A DNA stretch of 64,000 bases, taken from contig JAVDOI010000019.1 in assembly GCA_032191485.1 (NCBI GenBank), forward strand, positions 2,074,612 through 2,138,611, in the 5' to 3' direction. A program made the translations under genes and the position numbers. The notes beneath the pieces were generated by a model. It worked only from the letters and a program-made list of their open reading frames with translations. It was not told where the DNA came from and searched no databases. Source of the stretch: Leptoclinus maculatus. Its lineage: Eukaryota > Chordata > Actinopteri > Perciformes > Stichaeidae. Positions 47,701 to 60,900 of this stretch are shown here, piece by piece; the first letter of the stretch is position 1, and each line of letters starts with the position of its first letter.

Positions 47701-49617
47701 AAGATGCAGATCATGTCTTGAATTAAAGGCTCCGCTGTCATCGATGAAACATTTCCAACAAACACTTCCATCCCAAAACCAGGTGTGAGGAAGCTCCAGA
47801 ATTCAAATCTTCAGACAGGAAATTTGTGTCAGTGTTGCATTCAGGGAAAATTAGGAAAGCTCCTGTATGGCCCGACCACAGAAAACTCTGCATCGTATTT
47901 CATGCATTGTTGACATAAAAACCGAACCTTTCGGTGCCTTAAAAAGAAAAAACACACAATTCCACAGTAACCAACATGACATACATTCATTTACTTAGTT
48001 AACCCATAAAGTCTAATCCTACCCAATCGTGAATCCAATTGTCATAAACTCTTTGTGTGATGTAGTGGTAACAGGTTCATTTAAAGCTGTATAAAGTCAT
48101 TTGTGACCACTAGGTGGCAGAAATATTCTCAGAAATCCTTCCCTGATACCAGTGTCATGTCATGTTGTATTAGGAAACAGTTTACTGACACAGTTAGCAG
48201 CAACGGCAGCATCCAAATGGAGTTGTCAAATGCATGCTAAGTAATCCTACTCTTTTTGTTGTTCTTTTATTTCTGTTTTGGTCTCCACCATCTTGCAGAA
48301 AAGAATATACAGGTTATAAAGGACTTTACATTTTATTAGTGCTTCCCGGTTTAATCAGAGTGTATTTATACAATTGATTTAGCATGATTAACAAGTAATG
48401 GGCAGTCCACTTGCTGTTGTATTTTTCCCCATATCGGGACAACGATAGAAAGAAAGCTGTCATGGTAAAAGGCAGGAGGTAACAACAGTCGATTTTGGCA
48501 GGATTTATCCCTTGACCACCATTTCTGTGCACCTGGTTTAGGCTACTGGTTGCCATGTAGTTTTTTAGTAGCGACGCCAGAAAGAGGAAAACAGGCACCT
48601 GAGATAATGACAAACATGAAGTCCATTTCAAAAAACATTTCAATATCTGTACATGAAGCATTATATTGCCGTCAAACTGGTTGTATGTTTATTCATTTCT
48701 GAGGATTTTTCTTTTGGCCAGGTAATCTCACAAGGACCGCCCGGCCAAAAAATACAAAATAAAAAAAAGAACAGACCAATGAGGTGAGAGCAAACAGATC
48801 ACACAAACATGAACAAATCATTTCAGAATCCATCTAACAATCATGTAGTTAAGAACTTCTACAGCAGCTTAATTAAGGTAACGATCAGGTAAGGATGAAG
48901 ATATCTCTTCTTGAGTGACAGAAACCAGCATAACACCACCATCACAATCGCGTAGTCCTAAAGTCCATGTGAGTACATTTAAAGTGAACAACGTGTCACC
49001 GAGTCCGAACTGAGCAGACAGATGTTTGTGTTGATTTGGAAATACAAGAGCAGTTACAAGGCCTCTGAAACAGTACTGAAGGTTTACAGCGTGTCAGCAT
49101 GTTAACATCTCAACAAGAACTGGGTGTGGTGTTCCAAGATGGCGCCCGTTCATTCCAAAGAAAGTTGCTCACCCAGTGCATACCCCAGACATTGATGTTG
49201 TCAAAAGACTGCCATTGTGTCTTGTTGGCAGGACTGACACGTGCACACACCATAACCGGGCCTCTTGACACATTCATGGGGAAAGTTGAACTGAAATCAA
49301 AATGTATTTTTGCTTGGAAACTAGCATAAATTGTTATGACTTGTGCACTAGTCTGGTCAAAATTGGAATTACCTAAAAAAAACGATTTACAATTTTTAAC
49401 GCTAGCTAGATCCCCTTCTTTCTATAATGGAGGACAAACACTGAGGGCGCGGGAGCTGTGGATGACTCAGGTGTTGAAATAACATGAACAAAAGCGTTGA
49501 GTGGGGATCAGTGCTAAGGTTAGCAAGCTAGGCTAATTAGCTAAAGCTAGCTACCTCATTGAGCATTACCCTTACCTAATCACCACTATGTGGGCTTGTT
49601 GAGAGAAGAGAGGGGAA
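43234..49617. other. Intergenic DNA with microsatellites, no gene recognised
   Basis: A (GT)n array lies at 44682-44728 and a short (AC)n at 46948-46968. A hAT-like end motif (cagtgattcccaaca) is at about 47154. One isolated acceptor-plus-open-frame (44607-44654) is discussed as a finding. No other support for genes. Confidence 0.45.
44682..44728. repeat. (GT)n microsatellite
   Basis: About 23 uninterrupted GT units. Confidence 0.95.
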
Positions 49618-49631
49618 ATGTTTCCAAGGCC

Positions 49632-50110
49632 CTGTGCTTCCAGGATCTTATGTTTCCATGGGCCTATGTTTCCAGGGTCCTATGTTTCTAGGGTCCTATG
49701 TTTCCAGGGTCCTGTTTCTATGGTCCTATGTTTCCAGGGTCCTGTTTCTAGGGTCCTATGTTTCCAGGGTCCTGTTTCTAGGGTCCTATGTTTCCAGGGT
49801 CCTATCTTTCTAGGGTCCTATGTTTCCAGGGTCCTGTTTCTAGGGTCCTATGTTTCCAGGGTCCTATCTTTCTAGGGTCCTATGTTTCCAGGGTCCTGTT
49901 TCTAGGGTCCTATGTTTCCAGGGTCCTATGTTTCTAGGGTCCTGTTTCTAGGGTCCTATGTTTCTAGGGTCCTATGTTTCCAGGGTCCTATGTTTCTAGG
50001 GTCTTATGTTTCCAGGGTCCTGTTTCTAGGGTCCTATGTTTCTAGGGTCCTATGTTCCCAGGGTCCTATGTTTCTAGGGTCCTATGTTCCCAGGGTCCTA
50101 TGTTTCCAGG
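49632..50110. repeat. Minisatellite of alternating 16- and 14-bp units
   Basis: Roughly thirty units of tcctatgtttccaggg / tcctgtttctaggg type, arranged in higher-order pairs. Degenerate inverted units (gaacataggacc, gaacatagcacc) follow at 50218-50350. The long open frames across it are by-products of the repeat. Confidence 0.93.
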
Positions 50111-50359
50111 TGTATTTTCCAAGGACCCTTATTGTTTCTGTTGACTAAACCTATGGGATGCCAAAAGGACCTGACCATGTGCCCCTATGTGACGAGTTGG
50201 GAATGAGAATGGGTTGGGGGAACATAGCACCTTAGGAACAAAGGAGCCTGGGAGAGCCCATATGTAGAACTGATGAACATAGCACCCTTTGCCATGTTCC
50301 CATTATGTGGCATCTAAATCTGCGGAACATAGGACCGTGAGAACATAGGAATGAGCCCA

Positions 50360-51852
50360 TGTCGGTAAGCCCTCTGCCAAAAAGACAGAAAAAAGGACTT
50401 TAACCTTCTCTCAAAAAATGGAAGATTATGCACATTAGTTGAATATTATTATAGCTTATATTTCCTTGCACAAAAATTGGGAATTACAATTTCAGTTTTA
50501 CTTTAACATGCAAAAGCTATTTGAATTCGTATGCTAACAAGTTGTTAACAACTATACAGCAATAGTTAAAAGTAGGCCTATGTTAGCTAACTAACAAGCT
50601 ATTATCTATTACCTAAACATGAAATAAGTCAGACCTATCAGGGATGAAATGACTGCTTGGCAGTCAGAAATAGATGGTCCAGTTGTACAAAATAAAATAT
50701 GCTTGCAGTCTGTGTTTTTTTTTAGAGCTAAAGACTTCAAACATGGCTGACAGAGGTTGCACGACACCAGCGAGTTCTTCTATGCGACACACAGTTCTTC
50801 TATTTGGGCAGTAGTCGCCCAGATTTATTACTTACCTGGAGGAATGTCAGAGTATACAGTCTATTCTTAGAATGAAGGAAGGACTGCCGAGGGAAGTCTT
50901 TGTTCCCATGGCAATAACAACAGTGTAATAACATGATAAGATCATTTCTAGCTTACCGCCATTCACAGTTTGCAACAGAGTGGGCTTTCTCTTTGCATTA
51001 CGAAGTTATTAAGTGTAAGTGATTCTGTATGGCTAACAGGAGAAAAAATACTTTGCTTCACAGTCTATTTCTAAAAACTACAGCTCGGACTACAATCTAC
51101 GAGTGGCATGCAACGCGCGCCACATTGGCATGTGCGTCCGTCCATCACACATGTAGAGCAGTACGACGTGTGCAATCGACTAACGTGACAATTTCAGTAA
51201 AGTTTGAAAATTGATTCGAGGCCAATGCCTGAATTCTACGGAGAGAGATCAGATGTAGTGTAAAGAAAACCATTTGCTCTCCTGGGAGGCTCGTGTGTGC
51301 TTTCAGCACCACATATTGACAAGTGGTGTAGCTGCTACATAAAAGAGCGTAAGCACATGAAGCAGGAAAGTTCCCGGGAATGAGCCCACGTCCATCGATC
51401 CACGTGTCGATTAAGTCTTCGCCACTGAATCCGTCCGTTCGTTATCAGTTCTTTCTTCGTCTCCGGTCTCTCTTCCAGGTTCTTGTAATATTCGAGGATA
51501 ATACTGTAATTATTGCTTTGTCTACGCTATGAAGCAAGTGTGCCTCACTAAATCATTGATTCTTTCACAAAAAAAAAAGTCAAAATGTGAACACTTTCAT
51601 CAGGTGAACAAGTCGGTGGAAGTGGGAACAACACGCAGACACTCATTCGACCAGCGTGGACGATGCACGTTCAACCACACCGACACCAATGAATTGTTCG
51701 AAATGACGCCGCGATCGCACAGAACTACTGCGTCAGACACCGGGACACGAAAGACACAGGTTAGGACATTCAAGGACCGAATCACTCGGGCGCCGTGCTC
51801 TCCAGTCCTGAGGCCCGGGCCGAAGCACCCCTCCGGGTGTGTGTGTCGCATG
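50360..51852. other. Region downstream of ano2, probably including its 3' UTR
   Basis: No plus-strand gene is supported. On the minus strand this follows the ano2 stop codon. A possible AATAAA on that strand is at 50824-50829, about 1.0 kb after the stop, but I cannot fix the transcript end. Confidence 0.35.
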
Positions 51853-52245
51853 TCACACCATCGTGTGTCTGGAATTCTCGTTTTCGTTTTTGGGCGACGG
51901 GGGAATATTCCTGCTGAACAGGCTGAAGCTGGCAGCCCTGCTCCTCGCCCTCGGCACTCCTCCGTCTCCGGGCAAGCCCTGCGTCGGACCCGGGGGAAGG
52001 GTGCTGAAGCGGCCCGGGAGGAGCGAGCCCTGGCCCGGGTGGAGCGTGTGGCGGCTGGTGTGGCGGCCCGGGTGGAGGGTGGTGTCCTTGGAGAAGAGGC
52101 TCTGGATGAGCTGGAATTTGTCCTTCTCTTCCCGGAGGAAGACGTCGACCAGGAGCTTCTTCTCCCGCTTGAACTGCTCCACGATGGTTTTGGGAACGTC
52201 GGGGATCCCCCAGGCAACAATGAGGCTGAGGAACATCACCAGATT
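51853..52245 (-). CDS. ano2: ano2 terminal coding exon
   Basis: Acceptor ccctccgccag, then 130 codons and TGA (51855-51853). It encodes the end of the last membrane helix, the cytoplasmic helix, a Pro/Gly/His-rich linker with imperfect LHPG/LLPG/LPPG units, ARSRAASFS, and the terminus NSRHTMV. The plus-strand open frame across the same interval is a shadow. Confidence 0.93.
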   Translation of the reverse strand, partial: NLVMFLSLIVAWGIPDVPKTIVEQFKREKKLLVDVFLREEKDKFQLIQSLFSKDTTLHPGRHTSRHTLHPGQGSLLPGRFSTLPPGPTQGLPGDGGVPRARSRAASFSLFSRNIPPSPKNENENSRHTMV

Positions 52246-55200
52246 CTGGCGGAGGGAGGAGAAGAGGAGAAAGGGTTATGTGAGGGAGAGAAAATAGAGG
52301 AATGGATATAATTCCTACGCTGATTTAAGATGATTGGCTGGTTGCTGATTGGCTATTGACGCTATAGTATAACACTCCAACATTAATATGTACATCTTAA
52401 ATTATTTCTTAAATTACTTGACCCGCTCCTGTAGCAGTCATCGATGGCCTCGCTGTGGCGAGAGACGGGTTTCTTCTGTATCTCAGTGACAGTGTGACAC
52501 TTGACTTTAGCAGGTCCCTTAAATTCAGCTGCTGACGCTGTTAAAATGATAGACTCTATCTATGGATCTCTGAAAGAAGAACTTCAATATAGGACATATG
52601 GGACAGGACGCTAAAGCTGACCCGAATGTTTCCAAGCTTTGACCATTGCTATGATAATCAACGTCCAACCCTACAGGTTTCATCCATCCTGTTTACGCTT
52701 GTCAGTTACACAGTTTTCTGAAGTTAGGAGTGTTTGCTGAATCTGACGAGCCCACCGTACGAAAAAAAAGAAAAAGGAAGAGACAGTTAAGGTAATAATA
52801 ATACGGGAATCTTCTTGCATGAGGTCCAATGTGTGGAATTTCTTGAATTCTGTTCATGTGACTGACTCTTAAGAATGATTCATCTGCAGCTGTAATGACG
52901 GGAAACGTGTCCAACAGCTTAGTTGTTGGGAGGACACTTGGTGGACATATTATGTAAGTGAGGCGTGCGGGCGGACAGATGGATGTTTATCAATTGAGCT
53001 GGTTGCCGACTGACTGAGGCATCTGGTAAATATTCCCAATCACGGTGGGAGTACATTGTGATCCGCCAAAAATATGCACACACTATCACTTTATGGGCCT
53101 TTTTATGATACCAATCGTTTCCATTCGACTGCAGAACACCACAGAACACAGTGTGGGCGCTTTGAACTACGCTGCAGAGTAATGAGAGTGAGTTTTTGGT
53201 TAAGATTCCCAACATGTGTATGCACCTGTTAGATGTCTTAGTAATCTCTGTATTTTGTATTGTGTCATGCTCTTAAATGCTCTTAAATGTCTGGACCCCA
53301 CACACATGAGCTGATTGACCAGCTTATAGACGCAACACAATGAGCTCCTACCTGGAACAGTATGACGAAAGCCAGTCTTGCAGCCAGGACGCACCAGTAC
53401 TGTTTGGAGAAGGTGTACGCGTCTGGAGACCAGGGGGGCTCCCTGTAGTCTTTGTACCTAGGGATAGAGAGTGAGGATGCAAAGAAAATGGAGTAACTGG
53501 AATGTCACTGTTCCTGGTGGAGCTTTGTTTGGAATCCAGTGGGTAGTTAGCATGAGCAGTAACATGGTTAAATACTAAAAACAAGAGTTCAAACTGAATC
53601 AACCATAGGCTGTTTAATTAAGAGAAGTGGACACACATTGGTTTGTGGACTGACGTTTTGAAGCCTCAAGTTTGGTATTTTCTGCCGTGACCATCTTGAT
53701 TTTTAGCCCTAAAGCATACCCTGCTTTATGGTCTATTTGACTGTAAATGGACCATAACTTACTAAATGAACATCATGCTGTATTGAAGAAGACCTGAAAC
53801 TAGAGATTGAGACCATAAACTCATGTTTACAATGTTTACTGAGGTAATAAATCAACAGAAGTAGAGTCATTTTCTCATAGACTTCTTAGTCTTCTAGAGG
53901 AAGAATGCAAGTTTAAGGAACTTCAGCATTGGCTTCAATCCTCAAACCTGGAGGTTTCCTCCCGGAATCAACGGAGGTCACCTCCCACACTGTTCGGCTG
54001 ATAGATGCAGCGTCTGACAATCCGTCTCAGACAGACTTTCCTCCTCCATACTGTGAGCCAAACTGATTTATCTTCCACCTGCACGCATTCAAACATCCTA
54101 TCTCCTCCACTCAGCTTGAGACCCGACTCAAAGTGCAATAAACTTTACTAGGATTCCTTTTCTTTGTTTTCTTTGCAGGAAAGATTCTAAACGGCAGAAA
54201 ACTGGAACCACATGTCCTGGGAACGGCAGAGGGCTTAAAAAGATGGTTCGAAGAGAGAAACAAGAGAGGGGCATCAGATAACAAGAAAGAGGAAAGGTGT
54301 CAGAAGAATGACAAAATAAAACATCTGTTTTGTTAATAAGAGAATTATGAAGCCTTGAGGAAGTTGAGGATGTAACGCACGTAAATGAAAACATTCTTCA
54401 GCCAGTCATTGGTTAGTCATTTATGAAATTGGGTCATTCGCTAATACATTTTGGCTTTGCTTTGCTGTCTCACTGATCCAGCCAGCTGAGTCATGAATGA
54501 TTCTTATGTTGGCGTATGGAGTGTTACTAATAGCACAGACTGATCGCAGTCCAAGTGTTTCATTCAAAAAATAAACATTAACATGTAGTAGTAATGTAAC
54601 TCGTGGCAGTCGGACAGTTTGGGTTTTGCCGAGCCGCTGCCGCCGAATCTGTTGTCTGCAGTGCAACAAGATGGGAGAACAAAGCGAGAGGAAGTCAAGC
54701 GGCATTAAGGAAACAACGGAGTGTCTCGGTGGTCCATCGGTCTGAGGAGCATAGTGATGCTCTGTTCTCCGTCGCCGTCTACTCTCTCAAAAAAAAGTGA
54801 ATAAAAACAAGAATAATGAGCAAAGAAGATCTAGTGGATTAGCATTTATGGGCAAACATCTGTGTTCCAGCGGTTCTGGAGAAAGACTGTTGATACAGTC
54901 GCTTATAGTGATCACATCTGTCTGGGTCAGATTGATCTATGACTATTATTTTCTGTTTTTTTTATTTTTATAAAATGATTTGAACAACATTCGTTGGCTG
55001 GAACACTGGCTGGAATAGTGTCGTGTGGCTCGGCCTGTTTTGTTTCCCATTCACAGAACCAGCGCCGTGTATGCACACAGAGCGGACAGAATCGCTGACT
55101 GTGCACCGTTAACATGCGTTGTGCCGATGACTTGAGCCAACTCATCGGGTACATTTGTGCTCAGTGACTCCTGGTAGAAGAGAAGTTTGACCAAGCTGTT

Positions 55201-55620
55201 TCCTGTTGGAGGCAATCACTCCTAAACAACATAAAGAGGGTCTCAACCTCTTTATTTAGAAAGAAAAACACGAATTGGACGCAGTCAGTCAGTCACATAT
55301 GGGAACATATATACGAACACAGCAGGATTCAATCAAAATCAACTCTTCGGCAAGCAGTCAGCTAAGTTGACAGCTGAGGGGAGGTTGAATCTGTAAGTGC
55401 TTAAGATCCTGCTAGACATAATCAAATGTATTAAAAAGGCAATGAACAACGATACACTTATTATCCAACTATTAGTCTGTACTGTAGGCTACAACACTTC
55501 CTTCTGAACACCAATCAGGGGAGCAATACTCCGAACTATGTACATGTTTCCATCAGATGTGTGATTTTAATATGACTTGAGCTTTATAGTCAAAGATCAG
55601 CGTCATGTGGAGCTATAAAG

Positions 55621-55666
<46 letters not shown>

Positions 55667-57912
55667 CCGTCCTTCAGTCAAAATATAGCCGCTATTACAG
55701 GTTCAATCCCTTTATCTTTAAACAGAAGAAAGCAGCTCAATTGCCAATATTTAGAGTAAAGCCACAAGCAGCAGCGAGCGCGTCTTGGGCTTCACGAAGT
55801 CACTTTAGCTGGTGAATTCTGTCGAGAGGCGTGAGACCGATCACGCTTGTTTCGACATGTCCTCGTGCAATGCCCTTTGAAAACATGCCTGTTCAGAACG
55901 GGCTGAATGCTCGGGCCTGTGGTCTCTCATACAAACAACTTCACACTCAACCCTGAGCTTCCTTGGGTCTCCAGCAATACACCTGCCATGGCAAAGCTCC
56001 GTCACACACTGAAGTCACATCTACTCACAGTCAGAAACAGCAGTAAAATACACACTGGCTCATAGGAGGAAAAAAACACCAGGGGGAGATTTGACCGTTT
56101 AGGCAAAGTGGGCAACCTGAGCGCTGTCCGTGGTCCTGACTCAACAGCTCAGCGATATGGTCACATCATGTGTCGGCCAATAACTTTGTTGTTTTTGTAT
56201 TTTTCTAAAGATACATAAAGCTTAAACAGAGGGGACAAAAATGTAATATGTTTGAATGAGAAATGAATCTTTGTAACACAACAGACATGTCATTATCATG
56301 AAAATGATCCTCTGAGCTTTGTAATGATTGGACAAACAATGTTTGATTTAGAGTGTAATTTGTGTCGTTTGCCACGCCCCTTTTGGTAGATTTGAATGGA
56401 ACTTTTAAGGTATGTTCCAGGTATTTATTTGGACATGTGTAGCTTAAACTTGCATTATCTCATCTGGCCAGCAGGGGGCGACTCCTCTGGTTACAAAAAT
56501 AAGTCTGATTGTATAGAAGTCTATGAGAAAATGACTCTACTTCTCTCTTGATTCATTCCCTCAGTAAACATGAGTTTATGGTCTCAATCTCTAGTTTCAA
56601 GTCTTCTTCAATACAGCATGATGCTCATTTAGTGTAAAATAGATGATATCTTGTGATTGACAGATCGCTACTAGAGCTATATATGGCGTCTCTACCATGG
56701 CGTCACTCCCCCACAGTCCAAATATGGTCACTTTTGTTCACTGGTTGCAAAAAAAACAAGATGGCGACGGCCAAAATGCCAAGCTCGAGGCTTCAAAACC
56801 GCAGTCCACAAACCATCACTTATCTGATCACATGGTCGAGCAAAAAGGCAGAAAATAAAGAGATGGAAAATGCTTAGAAACATGGAAGTAAAGAAGTAAT
56901 TTAGCAGGACAATTGTGCTCAAGATGAGCCATTGAATGTGTGGAGCATAGGGAGACACTGAATTGGCAAACACAACATACATACGTCTATTTCCATTGCG
57001 GCTGCTAAATACTTTTTACTGCATGGTCAACCAGCACAAAAGCCATGAAGAGTGGAGGTTATGGAGGTCCACAGTACTATAGTACTAGCTGTCAGTCAAT
57101 TACTGGCTAGTTTTATGCATAATCTGCATTTGTATTTTTTCATATATTTATCTTCAATTATATCATCTTTAGTAACATTTGTTAGCTTCTTTTTTTTAAA
57201 GAAAGAACTTGGAATGCAGGAAATGCGGATCACAGTGGAAACGGTCCATTACAGTGAACACACAGCAGATGAACATGTCAGATTAATGTGATGGATCAGA
57301 TCAACGTTTTAAAATTGAGACAATTGACGTCCACACACACGCAAATTCCTCTGGACTTAAAATAGATGAAATGTCCTGATTGTCTCACTAAGTACTTGAC
57401 CGGCAGTATAGAAAGGGAGGGCGAAATATGTGTGTGTGCATTGTGTGTGTGTGTGTGTGTGTGTCAGCGGGGACTTATGGTGTCTGACTCCTTCTCCTTA
57501 TACAGTCATGAGTGAGGAATGCTGCCCGTGAGAGTCGGCTCTTCTCTCCCTCTCCTCCTTCTTTGATCTATTCATCTTTCTCTCACTCGCTCACCAATAT
57601 TTTACAGTATTTTTGTTGTGGATCAACTTCTGGTGTGAGCTAAACTGCAAGACAAGAAGACCTCAGACTCCAGACACTTTCATTCTGACTTGGCGAGGTG
57701 GAATCAACTTTGTGAATAGTATCGTGAAATAAACGTTTGTCCCTCTTTCTCTCTTCCTGTGTGTGTGTGTTGGTGTGTGTGTGTGTGTGTGTGTTTTTCG
57801 TAGACACTCCATGTTTGGTTATAATAGTGCAGCTCGGCAACAACTGGAGCATCTAACTCAATATTCTTTCATAAGACCAATGAGATTACAGTTAGTATGT
57901 GAGAGACTTGAG

Positions 57913-57952
<40 letters not shown>

Positions 57953-60900
57953 CCTGAGAGTTCCTGCTGTCAAAACAGTGGCCCCTGGGATTCAGGAATA
58001 CATTTCGGACAAACCATGTCTGACCATTCCCCACTACAAACGCCACGGCGTACAGCCGACGAAGAGCAGACGTTCCTCTGTTTTGTTGAAGACGATGTCA
58101 CGGCAGTTCCGAGCACCGTCACCGTGAGAATCCGGCCTACACTGAGGGGGAACTATCCGAAGTGGGAACGCGGCATCAGAGAAAAACACCTGTTACCAAA
58201 CTTGAGGCTGATCGAGTCGGGTCGAGCCGAGCCGAGCCATGCAGTGGAAACGCGGCAAATGTCTTTGCGTCTGCCTTCCATTTTTCTGTGATCTTTTTCA
58301 GACACTCTGTCTTTTGCTTTGCCACTATTCTGTTTTTCCTTCTTTCCGCAGAACGGTTAGGAGCAGAGAACGGTGACAACAGGTCAGGCATCCTGTTTAC
58401 TTTGATCCAACACTTCAGTGCATTACTTCTTCCTGGCTCGGTACAGAGAGGAACAACAGAAACGCACATGTTCCAGACTGGTCTTTGGCAGATAACGGTC
58501 ACGATCAAGTAAAAAATTTAATTTCCGAGTTTCAGATCAATTATATTGATCTTTGAGTTATGGAGAGTCCCGGTGCTCCTTTCTGGCAAGTGAGTTAACT
58601 TGTTTTTTCCAGATTTTTTTTACCGTTGCTTGTTTTAGGGTTGGAAATAGTCCACTTTGGTCCAGACTGAAATATCTCAACTACTATCTAATGGATTGCC
58701 ATGAAACGTTGTAAAGACATTCATGGTCTCCAGAGGATGAATCCTGCTGACTTTGTTAATCCCCTGACTTAACCTCTAGCACCAACATGGGGGTTGACAT
58801 TTTAGACATTTTGTGACATTTCTTGTTGAACCCTGAATGGATTGTTTTTAGATTTGGTACATATATTCATGTTGCCCAGACGATTTATCACTGATCACCT
58901 GACTTTCCCTCCATCATCATGTCATAATTTAAATGTAATCAATTCTTTGGTTTCTGACCAAATATCTGAACAACGAATGGCCATCAGCCTCAGCTCAACC
59001 AAGAAGGCAAACTTTATGACTTCTTTTAACCTTGAAAAACGTTCTTACCTTTCACAATAAAAGCCCCAGACATATATACTGCATACCTGTTTACCAGAGA
59101 CAAGTTATCTCAGAGCATTTGGCTGAAAGGAAACTCAATAAAAGAGCTTACAGTAGCTATGAAAACTGAAGGAACCTATTTACCCATGAGACATCTTCAT
59201 ACTAGGATGAAATGTGTATTGCCACCATGTTCCAATATGTCTCTGTTATTTGGCTTAATAAACTTGGCTTATTTCTGCAACGTGAAGCGCCACTACGAGA
59301 AAAAGCACAAGTATATATATTTATAATGCATCTTGTTCAATTTGAAAACTGACTATTAATATTGTTGGGTTATAATTAAATTGAACTTTATTTATTTGAT
59401 TTGATAGTCAGCTGTTGACTACATACAGACGTTGATAAAACTATTAGGCCACTTCAATATATGTCTGGCACTAAATCATAGTGCTATGGAGACATTATTG
59501 TGATGTTCCGAACCTTTACATGAGGACATTTTCTCGAACTGGACCTTTTTGAATATTAATTGAATACCCCTGACCTAGAGGAATCATTCTATCAGAAATC
59601 ACACGATAATCCATCTCATTATTCTGTGGCTTTCATTTGACTTCCAGAGAGGGTTACTACAGCCAACTTCCCGTCAGCTCAAGAAACAAGCACTGTCTTG
59701 ATATTAAGCAGGTAGAAGCCTAAAAGTCTTGCTTTCATAATACTTTTCAAAGTCTTACCCAGGATGAGTCAATGGTTTGCAACATATAAAGCCTTTTAAT
59801 CACAAGAGTGTGTGGTGAACTCGTCCTCTCTCTTGCTTTCACTATCCTTGATTTATCTGTTTATGTTGTGCATTTGTTCTTAGCTTTCTGTGAATCCAAC
59901 TAACGTCAGGACATGTCAGTAACACATGTAAGGAAGTTGCCTTTTCTCTTGCCCCCTCCACATGGAGGTCAGCCAAATGACTGCGGAGGCTGGCAGAGAT
60001 GTAATATTTGCTCAATGGTACCTCAGCAGGGCTTAGACCTAAATCCCCTTTAAAGATAACCATTTCATGAGAAAAGATATGACTTACATCATCACATATC
60101 TGTCGTGCACAAATGGGGTGTGGGAAAATCCAGTTCACCAGGTGGCAACCTCCAGGTCTGACAAGTGAAGTCAATGACGAAGTGCCTTAAACTTGTATTC
60201 TTTCTAATGACCAGCAGGGGGAGACTCCTCTCATAAATAAGTCAGATTGTATGGAAGTCAATGAGAAAATGACTCTACTTCTCACTTGATTTATTACCTC
60301 AGTAAACATCGTAAACATGAGACTATGGTCTCAATCTCTAGTTTCAAGTCTTCTTCAATTCAGTACGAACATTTCAACGATCTACAGTCTATGTTTGTGT
60401 TCTTTTAGTCCCCATGTCATCTAACAGACACTTAGCTAAGCCACCCAGCATTAAATGCAACATGCACATACATTTATTATAAGGAAGTATTTTTGTGTTT
60501 CCTAAAATCAAGAACCCAATTTCCCCCTAAACCCTGTGATATCCTTGCTTGTTTATCATACACCGGCCATAACAAAGCAATTAACAGACACGATGTTATA
60601 TTTCAGTGCGTTCACATTTGCAGTTATTCTCGATCTCATTCTGAGAAGGAAGTCAATGTGAAGCTTGGATAAAGCTGCATTTCTTAGCAAAAATCCCTTC
60701 ATATCAGATCAACGACAGAATATCACATCTACCAAAAGGAGTTTGGTTTTAACTCGGGGTTGTGATTTATCAGTATTGGTGATAACGGACATATTAGTAT
60801 CATGTTAATAACACACATGTGAAATACTGTGTAAATAATCTAGCACCTCTTAAATCATTTTATATCTACAGCAATGGGTTAGGGTTTTCTTACTGCTGTA

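Noticed and set aside
49618..50148. Repetitive protein (FQGPVSRVL-type units) or a CRISPR-like array
   Set aside because: The frame is forced by a minisatellite with unit length near 15 bp and no spacers; this is a vertebrate genome.
51529..52311. 260-codon plus-strand open frame
   Set aside because: It overlaps the ano2 terminal exon on the opposite strand; its composition mirrors that exon and it has no features of its own.
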